Of a DNA stretch of 64,000 nt, positions 34,848-44,430 are shown piece after piece. The notes below the pieces were generated by a model. That model did no database searches. It was not told the DNA's origin and worked only from the letters and a program-made list of their open reading frames with translations. Origin of the DNA: Rhodoplanes sp. Z2-YC6860 (GTDB taxonomy: Bacteria > Pseudomonadota > Alphaproteobacteria > Rhizobiales > Xanthobacteraceae); assembly GCF_001579845.1 (NCBI RefSeq), contig NZ_CP007440.1, positions 3,866,029 to 3,930,028 on the forward strand, given 5' to 3'. Each line of letters opens with the position of its first letter. Position 1 is the stretch's first letter. The position numbers and the translations under genes were made by a program.

Positions 34848-37800
34848 ATGCTCGCGTCCGCCCGCGTCGGCCTGTTCGCCGCGCTCGTCACCCTTGTATC
34901 CATTTTCCTGAATTCCGGCGCGGCATTGGCCGCCGACAAGCCGTTCCAGCGCTCCGAGCTTGCGGACAGCGCGATCAGGCTCGAGGCCCAGATCAAGAGC
35001 GACGCGGGTTCGGCCTCGAAGCCGCTGGCGCAGCTGCGCCGCGACGTGGACGCGGCCTTCCAGAAGAACGACGTGCGCAATGCGGTGCCGCTCCTGGGTC
35101 AGATCATCGCGCAGGCGCCGAACGAGAGCGTGACCTGGCTGCGTCTCGCTCGCGCCACACTGCTCCTGCGGGCCCCCAACGACCGTGAGCGCGATGAAGT
35201 CCTCCAGCGCGCCGCGACCGCGGCCTACGTCGCCTATCAGCGGGCCGGCAATCGGAACGAGGAGGCCGACGCTCTCACGGTGATCGGTAGGAGCTTCGCC
35301 GAGCGGCGCATCTGGCGGCCTGCGCTTGATGCTTTGCGGCTGTCGCTGGAAACCCGTGAAGTCGCCGAGACGCGCGCCACCTACGAGAAAATGCGCGAGG
35401 ACCATGGCTTCCGCATGCTCGACTACTCGGTCGACTCGGATGCGGCTTCGCCGCGTGCCTGCATCCAGTTCTCCGAGGAGCTGCCGGCGAAACGCACCGA
35501 CTTCTCGCCATTCGTTGTGGTCGCAGGCTTAGACAAGCCGGCGCTTTCGGCCGACGACAAACAACTTTGCGTCGAAGGGCTCAAGCACGGCGAGCGTTAT
35601 CAGGTGACGGTCCGTGCGGGCCTGCCGTCGACCGTCAAGGAGACGCTGTCGAAGTCCGCCGACCTTTCGATCTATGTGCGCGACCGCAAGCCGTTCGCGC
35701 GTTTTGCCAGCAAGGCCTATGTGCTGCCGCGCACCGGTCAGCGCGGCATCCCGGTGGTCAGCGTCAACACCAAGGCGGTGAACATCGCGGTCTATCGTAT
35801 CAGCGACCGCAACCTGATCGAGACCGTGCTCGGCCGCGATTTCCAGCGCAATCTCGAGCAGTACGATATCGATCGTCTGACCGACAGCCGCGCCATGAAG
35901 GTGTGGAGCGGTGAGCTCGCGGTCGAGCAGACGTTGAACGTCGATGTGACGACCGCCTTTCCGGTCGATCAGGCGGTCGGCGACATGCAGCCCGGCGTCT
36001 ATGTGATGACCGCCGACGTCAACGGCGCGACGAACGACACCTACGATTCGATCTCGACCCAGTGGTTCATCGTCTCCGACATGGGGCTGACGGCCTATTC
36101 GGGCAGCGACGGCATCAACGTGTTCGTCAACTCGCTCGCCTCGACCGAGCCCAAGGGCCAGATCGAGGTGCGGCTGATGTCGCGCGGCAATGAGGTGCTC
36201 GGCACCAAGCGCACTGACGCCGCCGGCCGCGTGCAGTTCGAGGCGGGGCTTAGCCGGGGCGAGGGCGCGCTTGCGCCCGCCATGCTGGTCGCGACGGACA
36301 GCAAGGGCGATTACGGCTTCCTAAATCTCAAAGGGCCGGCATTCGACCTCAGCGACCGCGGTGTCTCGGGCCGGCCGCCGGCCACGGGGCTCGATGCCTT
36401 CGTCACCACCGAGCGCGGCGTTTATCGCACCGGCGAGACCGTGCACATCACCTCGCTGCTGCGCGATCCGCAGGGCGTGGCGGCGCAGAACGTGCCGTTG
36501 ACCGTGGTGGTCGAGCGGCCGGACGGCCTGGAGTATCGCCGTGTCGCGCTGAGTGACCTCGGCATGGGCGGCTATTCGCTCAGCATGCCGATCTCGACGG
36601 CGGCGACGACCGGCACCTGGCGCGTGCGCGCCTTCACCGATCCGAAGCGGCCTTCAGTGGGCGAGACCACCTTCCTGGTCGAAGACTATGTGCCGGATCG
36701 GCTCGAGTTCGATCTTGCGGCGCCCGCCGGGAAGATCACGCGGGCCAACCCGACCACGCTCACGGTCGACGGCCGTTATCTCTATGGCGCGCCGGCTTCG
36801 AACCTCGATCTCGAAGGCGAGGTGGTGATCCAGGCCGCGAAGGAGCGGCCGGGGCTCGCCGGCTATCAGTTCGGCGTCACCGACGAGGATGTCGCGACCG
36901 TCCGCCAGCCGCTGGAGGATATGCCGCAGACCGATGACAACGGCAAAGCAAGCTTCGACGTCGCGCTCGACAAGCTGCCGGAAACCTCGCGGCCGCTTGA
37001 GGCGCAAGTGATCGTGCGGCTCGCCGAATCCGGCGGTCGCGCGGTCGAACGGAAGATCACGCTGCCGATTGTTGCAGCCGGCAACATGATCGGCGTGAAG
37101 CCGCTGTTCCAGGGTAGTTCGCTCGGCGAGGGCGAAAAGGCGAACTTTGACGTCGTGCTCGTCGATCGCGACGGCAAGATGCTGGCGGCGAAAGGGCTGC
37201 GTTATGAGCTTCTCAAGATCGAGTCGCGCTATCAGTGGTACCGCCGCGACGGCCGCTGGGACTACGAGGCGATCAAGCTCACGCGCCGCGTTGCCGACGG
37301 CAGGCTCGACCTGAAGGGCGGCGAGCCCGGCCGCATTTCATCGCCGGTGCAATGGGGCCGCTATCGTCTCGAAGTATCGAGCGCTGACGCGAGCGGGCCG
37401 ACGACGTCGATCAGCTTCGACGCGGGCTTCTACTCGGACGCGACGGCGGATACGCCGGACCTCCTGGAGATCGCGCTCGACAAGCCCGAATACAAGGCGG
37501 GCGAGTCGATGACGGTTGCGGTCACGGCGCGCACGGCGGGCCGCATCACGCTCAACGTGATGGGCGAGAAGCTGCTCTCGACCGTGACCCAGGACGTGCA
37601 GCCCGGCACCGCGAAAATTCCGTTGAAGGTCGGCTCCGACTGGGGCACCGGCGCCTACGTGGTCGCGACCTTGCGCCGCCCGCTCGATGCGCGCGCCCAG
37701 CGCATGCCGGGCCGCGCCATCGGCGTGCAGTGGTTCTCGATCGACAAGAAGGCGCACACGCTTGCGGTCGACATGACCTTGCCGCAACTGATCCGGCCGA

Positions 37801-40064
37801 ACACCAAGCTCCGCATCCCGGTCAAGATCGACGGTCTTGGCTGGACCGATACGGCGCGGATCGTCGTCGCCGCGGTTGACGTCGGCATTCTCAACCTCAC
37901 CAACTACAAGCCGCCGGCGCCGGACAACTATTATCTCGGCCAGCGCCAGCTTTCCGCCGAGGTCCGCGACCTCTACGGCCAGCTCATCGACGGCATGCAG
38001 GGCACCCGCGGCCAGATCAGGACCGGCGGCGACGAAGGCGGCCAGCTCAACGGCAGCCCGCCGACGCAGGCGCCGCTCGCGCTCTATTCCGGCGTGATCG
38101 ACGTCAGCTCCGGCAAGGCCGAGATCGAGTTCGACATCCCGGCCTTCTCCGGCACGGTCCGCGTCATGGCGGTGGCCTGGAGCAAGGACAAGGTCGGCCG
38201 CGCCAACGGCGACGTCACGGTGCGCGACCCTGTCGTGCTGACAGCCACGCTGCCGCGTTTCCTGCTGACGGGCGACCGCGGCACCATGAACCTCGACCTG
38301 GACAACGTGGAAGGCCAGGCCGGTGCCTACAGCGTCACGACCACGGCGGAGGGCGCTGTGACCATCGGCGGTGATGCGTCGAAGACCTTGCAGCTTCGCG
38401 CCAAGCAGCGTGACCGGCTCACCATGCAGCTCAACGCACAAGGCTCGGGCGCGGGCACCGTCAAGGTTGCGATCAAAGGACCGGGCGACTTCGCCCTTGA
38501 ACGCAGCTACGGCATGAACGTCAAGCCTGCGACGCAGGTGCTGACGCGGCGCACGGTGAAGACCATCGCCAAGGGCGAAAGCCTGACGGTGTCGAACGAC
38601 TTGTTTGCCGATCTGGTGCCCAACACCGGCGCGGTGGCGATTTCGGTCGGCGTGCCCACCGCGCTCGATGCGGCGACTTTGCTCAAGGCGCTGGACCGCT
38701 ATCCGTTCGGCTGCTCCGAGCAGATCACCAGCCGGGCGATGCCGCTGCTCTATGTCAACGACCTCGCCAGCGCCGCGCATCTGGCGCTGGACGACGCCGT
38801 CGACCAGCGCATCCGCGACGCCATCGAGCGGGTGCTGGCGCGGCAGTCATCGAACGGCTCGTTCGGCCTGTGGGGCATCGGCGGCGACGACGCCTGGCTC
38901 GACGCCTATGTCACGGACTTCCTGACACGGGCGAAGGAGAAGGGCTTTGCGGTGCCGGACACGGCCTTCAAGCTCGCGCTCGACCGGCTGCGCAACGTGG
39001 TCGCGAACGCCCAGGACGTGTCGAAGGACGGCGGCCGCAATCTCGCCTATGCGCTTTACGTGCTGGCGCGGAACGGCATCGCGCCGCTCGGCGATCTGCG
39101 CTATCTCGCCGATGCCAAGCTCGGCGATATCGGCACGCCGATCGCCAAGGCGCAGATCGCCGCGGCCCTGGGGCTGCTCGGCGATCGCACCCGCGCCGAA
39201 ACGGTCTACAAGTCGGCGCTCGACGATCTCAAGCCGCCGGCGCAACCGGAGCTGTTCAGCCGCGAGGATTACGGCTCGACGCTCCGCGATGCGGCGGCGC
39301 TGGTGACGCTCGCGAGCGAAGCCGGCGGCTCGAAGCCGATGATCGTCAATGCCGTGCAGAAGATCGAGCAGGCGAGGGCGCGCACCGGCTACACCTCCAC
39401 GCAGGAGAACGCCTGGATGGTGATGGCGGCGCGGGCCATGGCGAAAGAAGCGGGAGGCGTGTCGCTCGATGTTTCTGGTAGCGCGCAGAAAGGTCCGCTG
39501 TTCCGAAGCGTCAAGGCAGCGGAGCTTGGTCAGCCACTCAAAGTAACCAACACCGGCGAGGGCGAGGTGCAGGCGGTGCTGTCGGTGTCCGGCGCGCCGA
39601 CCGTCGCCGAGCCTGCCGCCGAGAACGGCTTCAAGATCGAGCGGCTCTATTACACGCTCGACGGCGAAGCGTCCGACCCGAAGACGGCCAAGCAGAACCA
39701 GCGCTTCGTCGTGGTGCTGAAGGTCACCGAGCCGCAGCCGCAGTTCGGCCGCGTCATGGTCGCCGACTATCTGCCGGCGGGCTTCGAGATCGACAATCCG
39801 CGGCTGGTTTCGTCGGGTGACACCGGCACGCTGTCGTGGATCGCCGACGCCAAGGCTCCGACTTATTCGGAATTCCGCGACGAGCGCTTCAGTGCGGCGT
39901 TCGAACGGGGGCCGAAGGATGCCCCGGTGTTCACCGTGGCCTACGTGGTGCGCGCGGTTTCGCCGGGCCGCTACGTGCTGCCGCAGGCCTATGTCGAGGA
40001 CATGTACCGGCCGGACCGTTTCGGCCGCACCGAGACGGGGTCGATCGAAGTCTCGGCGAAGTGA
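34848..40064 (+). CDS. Bacterial alpha-2-macroglobulin with thioester
   Basis: A 1738-residue exported alpha-2-macroglobulin. The signal peptide (FAALVTLVSIFLNSGAALA) lacks a lipobox, so it may be soluble in the periplasm. Macroglobulin-like domains fill the first two thirds (RGVYRTGETVHITSLLRDPQ in the MG3 region; SAKVYVL-like strands). The CxEQ thioester Cys-Ser-Glu-Gln is intact at residues 1289-1292 (YPFGCSEQ), followed by the alpha-helical thioester domain (QSSNGSFGLWGIGGDDAWLD). Such proteins trap proteases that breach the outer membrane. It precedes pbpC by 7 bases, the classic pair in which wall repair accompanies protease trapping. Confidence 0.95.
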   Translation: MLASARVGLFAALVTLVSIFLNSGAALAADKPFQRSELADSAIRLEAQIKSDAGSASKPLAQLRRDVDAAFQKNDVRNAVPLLGQIIAQAPNESVTWLRLARATLLLRAPNDRERDEVLQRAATAAYVAYQRAGNRNEEADALTVIGRSFAERRIWRPALDALRLSLETREVAETRATYEKMREDHGFRMLDYSVDSDAASPRACIQFSEELPAKRTDFSPFVVVAGLDKPALSADDKQLCVEGLKHGERYQVTVRAGLPSTVKETLSKSADLSIYVRDRKPFARFASKAYVLPRTGQRGIPVVSVNTKAVNIAVYRISDRNLIETVLGRDFQRNLEQYDIDRLTDSRAMKVWSGELAVEQTLNVDVTTAFPVDQAVGDMQPGVYVMTADVNGATNDTYDSISTQWFIVSDMGLTAYSGSDGINVFVNSLASTEPKGQIEVRLMSRGNEVLGTKRTDAAGRVQFEAGLSRGEGALAPAMLVATDSKGDYGFLNLKGPAFDLSDRGVSGRPPATGLDAFVTTERGVYRTGETVHITSLLRDPQGVAAQNVPLTVVVERPDGLEYRRVALSDLGMGGYSLSMPISTAATTGTWRVRAFTDPKRPSVGETTFLVEDYVPDRLEFDLAAPAGKITRANPTTLTVDGRYLYGAPASNLDLEGEVVIQAAKERPGLAGYQFGVTDEDVATVRQPLEDMPQTDDNGKASFDVALDKLPETSRPLEAQVIVRLAESGGRAVERKITLPIVAAGNMIGVKPLFQGSSLGEGEKANFDVVLVDRDGKMLAAKGLRYELLKIESRYQWYRRDGRWDYEAIKLTRRVADGRLDLKGGEPGRISSPVQWGRYRLEVSSADASGPTTSISFDAGFYSDATADTPDLLEIALDKPEYKAGESMTVAVTARTAGRITLNVMGEKLLSTVTQDVQPGTAKIPLKVGSDWGTGAYVVATLRRPLDARAQRMPGRAIGVQWFSIDKKAHTLAVDMTLPQLIRPNTKLRIPVKIDGLGWTDTARIVVAAVDVGILNLTNYKPPAPDNYYLGQRQLSAEVRDLYGQLIDGMQGTRGQIRTGGDEGGQLNGSPPTQAPLALYSGVIDVSSGKAEIEFDIPAFSGTVRVMAVAWSKDKVGRANGDVTVRDPVVLTATLPRFLLTGDRGTMNLDLDNVEGQAGAYSVTTTAEGAVTIGGDASKTLQLRAKQRDRLTMQLNAQGSGAGTVKVAIKGPGDFALERSYGMNVKPATQVLTRRTVKTIAKGESLTVSNDLFADLVPNTGAVAISVGVPTALDAATLLKALDRYPFGCSEQITSRAMPLLYVNDLASAAHLALDDAVDQRIRDAIERVLARQSSNGSFGLWGIGGDDAWLDAYVTDFLTRAKEKGFAVPDTAFKLALDRLRNVVANAQDVSKDGGRNLAYALYVLARNGIAPLGDLRYLADAKLGDIGTPIAKAQIAAALGLLGDRTRAETVYKSALDDLKPPAQPELFSREDYGSTLRDAAALVTLASEAGGSKPMIVNAVQKIEQARARTGYTSTQENAWMVMAARAMAKEAGGVSLDVSGSAQKGPLFRSVKAAELGQPLKVTNTGEGEVQAVLSVSGAPTVAEPAAENGFKIERLYYTLDGEASDPKTAKQNQRFVVVLKVTEPQPQFGRVMVADYLPAGFEIDNPRLVSSGDTGTLSWIADAKAPTYSEFRDERFSAAFERGPKDAPVFTVAYVVRAVSPGRYVLPQAYVEDMYRPDRFGRTETGSIEVSAK

Positions 40065-40071
40065 CGTTTCG

Positions 40072-42138
40072 ATGAAGCTCGGCCGCATCATCCTCTGTGT
40101 CGCCGGCGCGGCGGTCATAGCCGCGGCGCTCGGCAGCGTATGGTGGGTGCGGTCGTTGCCGCCGGCGTCGACGCTCGCCGAACTTGACGTCTCGACGCAG
40201 GTGGTCGATCGCAACGGGCATCTGCTGCGCGCCTATGCGACGCCGGACGGACGCTGGCGCTTGCCGGCGACTGTGGAGGATGTCGATCCGCGCTTCGTCG
40301 ACATGCTGCTTGCCTACGAGGACCGGCGCTTCCGCGATCACGCCGGCGTCGATCCGCTGGCGATGGCGCGCGCTGCCTGGCAATGGGTCGGCAACGGTCG
40401 CGTCATTTCCGGCGGCTCGACCGTGACCATGCAGGTGGCGCGGTTGCTCGAGCCGCGTCCGGATCGGACCGTCCTCGCCAAGCTTCGTCAGCTCGCCCGA
40501 GCCATCGCGCTCGAGCGGCAGTTCAGCAAGAACGAGATTCTTTCGCTGTATCTGACGCTGGCTCCTTACGGCGGCAATCTCGAAGGCGTGCGCGCGGCGT
40601 CGCTGGCTTACTTCGGCAAGGAGCCGAAGAAGCTTTCGCTGTCCGAAGCCGCGCTGCTCGTGGCTTTGCCGCAGTCGCCTGGATCGCGCCGCCCGGATCG
40701 TGCGGCCGAGGCAGCGCAGCGCGCCCGCGATCGTGTGCTCGATCGCATCGCCGCGTCGGGCAAGATGCCGCCCGACGAGGTCGCTTACGCCAAGCGCGAT
40801 CTCGTGCCAGGTGTGCGCCGCGCCATGCCGACGCTCGCGCCTCACGCGTCCGATCAGGCGGTGGCGGCTGCGCCCAAGCTGAAGCTGCACCGGCTGACCA
40901 TCAACGTGGCTTTCCAGAAGAGCCTCGAAGACCTCGCCCGCGAGCGCGCCCGCGCGCTCGGCCCCGATCTGTCGGTCGCCATCGTCGCTGTCGATAACGC
41001 GACCGGTGAAGTGCTCGCCCGCGTCGCCTCGTCCGACTATTTCGACGTTCGACGCCAGGGTCAGGTCGATCTGACCGACGCGCTGCGCTCGCCCGGCTCG
41101 ACGCTGAAGCCGTTCATCTACGGCCTCGCGTTCGAGGATGGCATCGCGCATCCCGAGACCATGATCGAGGACCGGCCGGTGCGTTACGGCGCGTATGCGC
41201 CGGAGAATTTCGATCAGACCTTCCAGGGCACGGTCACGGCGCGCCGCGCGCTGCAGCTCTCGCTCAACGTGCCGGCAGTGTCGCTGCTCGACAGCGTCGG
41301 CGCCAACCGATTGAACGCGCGGCTGACGCAGGCCGGCGCATCGCTGGTGCTGCCGAAGGGCGAGGCGCCGGGGCTGGCCATGGCGCTCGGCGGCTTGGGC
41401 ATCAAGCTCTCCGACCTGACCATGCTCTACGTGGGGCTCGCTCGCGGCGGCGATGCCGTGCCGCTCGTCGAGCGCGTCACCAAGGCCGAACCCGCCGCAC
41501 CACGGCGGCTGCTCGATCACGTCGCCGCCTGGTACATCGGCAATGTGCTGTCCGGCACGCCGCCGCCGGAGAACGCCGCCGGCGGCCGCATCGCCTACAA
41601 GACGGGCACCTCTTACGGATTCCGCGATGCGTGGTCGGTCGGCTTCGACGGCAAGCGCACCATTGGCGTCTGGGTCGGCCGCGCCGACGGCGCGCCGGTG
41701 CCGGGCCTGATCGGCCGTGCCGCCGCGGCGCCGATCCTGTTCGACGCTTTTGCGCGAATGGGGCAGGGCACCGCGCCTCTGCCTGTCGCGCCGAAGGGCG
41801 CGCTGTTTACTTCGTCCTCGAAGCTGCCGCTGCCGCTCCGGCACTTCCGGCCGAACGGCGCCGTCGCGAGCGACAACGGCGTCACACCGCTTCGCATCAT
41901 GTATCCGCCGAACAACGCGCGGGTGGAGCTTGCCACGTTCGACGGCAAGCTCGATCCGTTGGCGCTGAAGGTCTCGGGCGGCGTTGAGCCGCTCACCCTG
42001 CTGGTCAACGGCCTGCCCGCAACTGCGCGCGCCGAACGCCGCACGCTGCTGGTCGATCCCGACGGGCCGGGTTTCGTCCGTCTCACCGTGATCGACGCCA
42101 AAGGCGCAGTCGACAGCGTGATGGTGCGCTTGCAATAG
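40072..42138 (+). CDS. pbpC: Penicillin-binding protein 1C
   Basis: A 688-residue bifunctional peptidoglycan synthase with an N-terminal membrane anchor (IILCVAGAAVIAAALGSVWW). The glycosyltransferase GT51 motif is AYEDRRFRDHAGVDPLAM, with GGSTVTMQVARL. The transpeptidase Ser343 lies in SPGSTLKP, SLN follows in LQLSLNVPA, and Lys510 is in YKTGTSYG. A C-terminal beta domain of the PBP1C type (about residues 590-688) closes it. It is active in the periplasm. The start ATG at 40072 is 7 bases after the macroglobulin stop, supporting co-expression. Confidence 0.95.
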   Translation: MKLGRIILCVAGAAVIAAALGSVWWVRSLPPASTLAELDVSTQVVDRNGHLLRAYATPDGRWRLPATVEDVDPRFVDMLLAYEDRRFRDHAGVDPLAMARAAWQWVGNGRVISGGSTVTMQVARLLEPRPDRTVLAKLRQLARAIALERQFSKNEILSLYLTLAPYGGNLEGVRAASLAYFGKEPKKLSLSEAALLVALPQSPGSRRPDRAAEAAQRARDRVLDRIAASGKMPPDEVAYAKRDLVPGVRRAMPTLAPHASDQAVAAAPKLKLHRLTINVAFQKSLEDLARERARALGPDLSVAIVAVDNATGEVLARVASSDYFDVRRQGQVDLTDALRSPGSTLKPFIYGLAFEDGIAHPETMIEDRPVRYGAYAPENFDQTFQGTVTARRALQLSLNVPAVSLLDSVGANRLNARLTQAGASLVLPKGEAPGLAMALGGLGIKLSDLTMLYVGLARGGDAVPLVERVTKAEPAAPRRLLDHVAAWYIGNVLSGTPPPENAAGGRIAYKTGTSYGFRDAWSVGFDGKRTIGVWVGRADGAPVPGLIGRAAAAPILFDAFARMGQGTAPLPVAPKGALFTSSSKLPLPLRHFRPNGAVASDNGVTPLRIMYPPNNARVELATFDGKLDPLALKVSGGVEPLTLLVNGLPATARAERRTLLVDPDGPGFVRLTVIDAKGAVDSVMVRLQ

Positions 42139-42227
42139 AAGCGCGGCTGCCATGTCGCAGCCAGCGCCGGTTTTCACCGTGGCGCCGGCCCTGTAACGTC
42201 CGTCCCCAGAAAACAGGGGAACGCTCG

Positions 42228-42551
42228 ATGCTGCTCGATCATCGCACCTATACGCTTCGGCCTGGCACGCTGCGCAAGCAGTTGGCGCTGTACGAAAAGC
42301 ACGGGCTTGCTGCGCAAAAGCGGCACTTCGGCGAACCGCTCGCCTGGCTCGTCAGCGAGACTGGCGACGTCAACAGCTACGTTCACATCTGGGTCTACGA
42401 GGACGCCGCCGACCGCACGCGACGACGCGAAGCGCTGTTCAAGGACCCGGAATGGCTCAAGTATCTCGAAATGAATGCCGAGGCCGGTTACCTGCTCAAG
42501 CAGGAAAGCAAGTTGATGTCGCCTGCCTCCTTCGCGCCGATCAAGCGCTGA
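42228..42551 (+). CDS. NIPSNAP-family protein
   Basis: A 107-residue ferredoxin-like alpha/beta dimer of the NIPSNAP type. DHRTYTLRPGTLRKQLALYE and YVHIWVYEDAADRTRRREAL match the family. Its biochemical role is unclear; neighbours of this type often occur with catabolic genes. The ATG at 42228 follows AGGGGAACG. It is followed by Bug receptor 6 and class II aldolase 3. Confidence 0.84.
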   Translation: MLLDHRTYTLRPGTLRKQLALYEKHGLAAQKRHFGEPLAWLVSETGDVNSYVHIWVYEDAADRTRRREALFKDPEWLKYLEMNAEAGYLLKQESKLMSPASFAPIKR

Positions 42552-42593
42552 GCGGGCGGGAGCTGGGAAGATCGATTCAGAGGGAGGGCGAAC

Positions 42594-43574
42594 TTGGTGG
42601 GATCGGGATTTAGGCGTGCTGCGCTGATGGCGGCTTTCGCGGCAGCGGTCGGTTTAAGTGTGCCGGCTTCGGCGCAGGATTTTCCATCGCGGCCGGTGCG
42701 GATGATCATGGGCTTCGGCCCCGGCGGGCTCGCCGATATCGCGGGCCGCGCGATCGGCCAGGTCATGTCGCAATCGATCGGTCAGCCGGTGGTGATCGAG
42801 AACATGCCGGGCGCCGGCGCCTCGGTTGCGTCGTTGGCGCTGGCGCGGGCTCAGCCCGACGGCCACACCATCATGTGGGTGTCGAGCCAGAACGCGATCG
42901 CGCCATCGATGTTCAAGTCGTTGCCTTACGACTGGTCGCGTGACTTCGCGGCGATCGGCCCGATGGCCACGTTCGATTTCGTGCTGTTTGTGAAGAAGGA
43001 CAGCCCGCTCAAAACCGTGAAGGACGTGATCGAGGCCGCCAAGGCCAATCCGGACAAGTTCAACTTCGGCTCGATCGCGGTCGGCACCGCGCAGAATCTG
43101 TCGATGCTGAAGTTCGTGTCCATGGCGGGTCTGAGTGTGCCTGTGGTCGCGCATCGCACCACCGGTGACGTCATGACGGGGGTGCTCTCGGGCACCATCC
43201 AGGCAGCCATCGAGACCATTCCGGGCGCGATCGGCCAGATCAAGGACGGCCAGATGCGTGCGATTGCCGTATCGTCGACCGAGCGGAACCCGTTCCTGCC
43301 GGATGTGCCGACCATCGCCGAAAGTGGCGTGGCGGGTTATCGGACTTACTCATGGAACGGCATGGTGGCGCCGGCCAAGACGCCACAGGCCGTCATCCAG
43401 CGCCTCAACAAGGAAATCAACGCCGCGATTGCGACCCCGGAGGTCCAGCAGCGGTTCCGTGAACTGATCATGGTGCCACGCACTGGGACGCCGGCAGACC
43501 TGCAGAAAATCTATGACGAGGACGTTCCGTTCTGGCGTCAGATCATCACAGAGGCCAAGATACAGCCCAACTGA
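42594..43574 (+). CDS. Bug/TctC-family solute receptor 6
   Basis: A 326-residue orphan receptor with signal peptide LMAAFAAAVGLSVPASAQ. FPSRPVRMIMGFGPGGLADI, IENMPGAGASVASLAL, QPDGHTIM and the HRTTGDVMTGVLSGTI loop mark the family, with His-Arg-Thr-Thr replacing the usual PYRG. The start may be TTG at 42594 or GTG at 42597, both after GGGAGG; no ATG is better. It is followed after 27 bases by class II aldolase 3, repeating the receptor/aldolase pairing. Confidence 0.9.
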   Translation: MVGSGFRRAALMAAFAAAVGLSVPASAQDFPSRPVRMIMGFGPGGLADIAGRAIGQVMSQSIGQPVVIENMPGAGASVASLALARAQPDGHTIMWVSSQNAIAPSMFKSLPYDWSRDFAAIGPMATFDFVLFVKKDSPLKTVKDVIEAAKANPDKFNFGSIAVGTAQNLSMLKFVSMAGLSVPVVAHRTTGDVMTGVLSGTIQAAIETIPGAIGQIKDGQMRAIAVSSTERNPFLPDVPTIAESGVAGYRTYSWNGMVAPAKTPQAVIQRLNKEINAAIATPEVQQRFRELIMVPRTGTPADLQKIYDEDVPFWRQIITEAKIQPN

Positions 43575-43601
43575 CTCGATCATTCAATCAAGGAGACCGG
43601 C

Positions 43602-44414
43602 ATGAACACCGTTCCGAAGATCGACACCAAGCATGCGGAGTCCGCGCCGCCCCCAGGCATGGATCCGGCCGAGTGGGAGACCCGCGTCGATCTCGCGGCG
43701 TGCTACCGGCTGGTCGACATGTATGGGATGACCGATCTGCACCTCAACCACATCTCGGCGCGCGTGCCAGGCAAGGAGGAGCACTTCCTCATTAATCCGT
43801 TCGGCTTGATGTACGAAGAGATCACCGCGTCGTCGCTGATCAAGGTCGACCTCGACGGCAAGATCATCGCGAATGCCAATCCGCAGTACACGGTGAATCT
43901 GCCGGGTTACGTGATCCACAGCGCGATCCATGGCGCGCGCCACGACGTGAAGTGCGTGCTGCACACCCACACCAATGCCGGCATGGCGGTGTCGGTGCTC
44001 AAATGCGGGCTGCTGCCGCTGACCCAGACCGCGATGCGTTGGGGCAAGATCGCCTATCACGACTTCGAGGGCGTGGTGGTCGATCTCGACGAGCGGGCGC
44101 GGCTCGTCCAGAACCTCGGTGACTGCGAGGTGATGATCCTGCGCAATCATGGTCTGCTCGCCTGCGGCATCACCATCGGCCAAGCGTTCAACAGCATCTA
44201 CCGGTTGGAGCGTGCCTGTCAGACCCAGTTGATGGCGATGGCCTGCAACAGCGAGATGGTGATGCCGCCGCAGGAAGTGATCACCAGGTCGAACACCCAG
44301 CTCTCGGTGATGCCGTCGCCCGACGCCTCCGGCAAGAAGCGTCCGCACGGCTCGCTGGAGTGGCCGGCGCTGAAGCGGATGCTCGACCGCCGCGATCCGT
44401 CCTACAAGACCTGA
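43602..44414 (+). CDS. Class II aldolase/adducin-family protein 3
   Basis: A 270-residue class II aldolase-fold protein. VLHTHTNAGMAVSVL and LRNHGLLACGITIGQ carry the zinc His residues, and MYGMTDLHLNHISARVPGKE is the N-terminal motif. It resembles aldolase 2 more than aldolase 1. It follows Bug receptor 6 closely, so the two are probably co-transcribed. The substrate is unknown; a hydroxy-acid aldolase or decarboxylase is likely. Confidence 0.88.
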   Translation: MNTVPKIDTKHAESAPPPGMDPAEWETRVDLAACYRLVDMYGMTDLHLNHISARVPGKEEHFLINPFGLMYEEITASSLIKVDLDGKIIANANPQYTVNLPGYVIHSAIHGARHDVKCVLHTHTNAGMAVSVLKCGLLPLTQTAMRWGKIAYHDFEGVVVDLDERARLVQNLGDCEVMILRNHGLLACGITIGQAFNSIYRLERACQTQLMAMACNSEMVMPPQEVITRSNTQLSVMPSPDASGKKRPHGSLEWPALKRMLDRRDPSYKT

Positions 44415-44430
44415 ACGATTTGGATTGGAG

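Noticed and set aside
37338-38780. 480-codon minus-strand frame inside the macroglobulin gene
   Set aside because: The macroglobulin reading frame is continuous with a thioester motif; the antisense frame has shadow composition.
39931-42177. 748-codon minus-strand open frame opposite pbpC
   Set aside because: A shadow of pbpC: Arg/Gly/His-rich with no recognisable domain.
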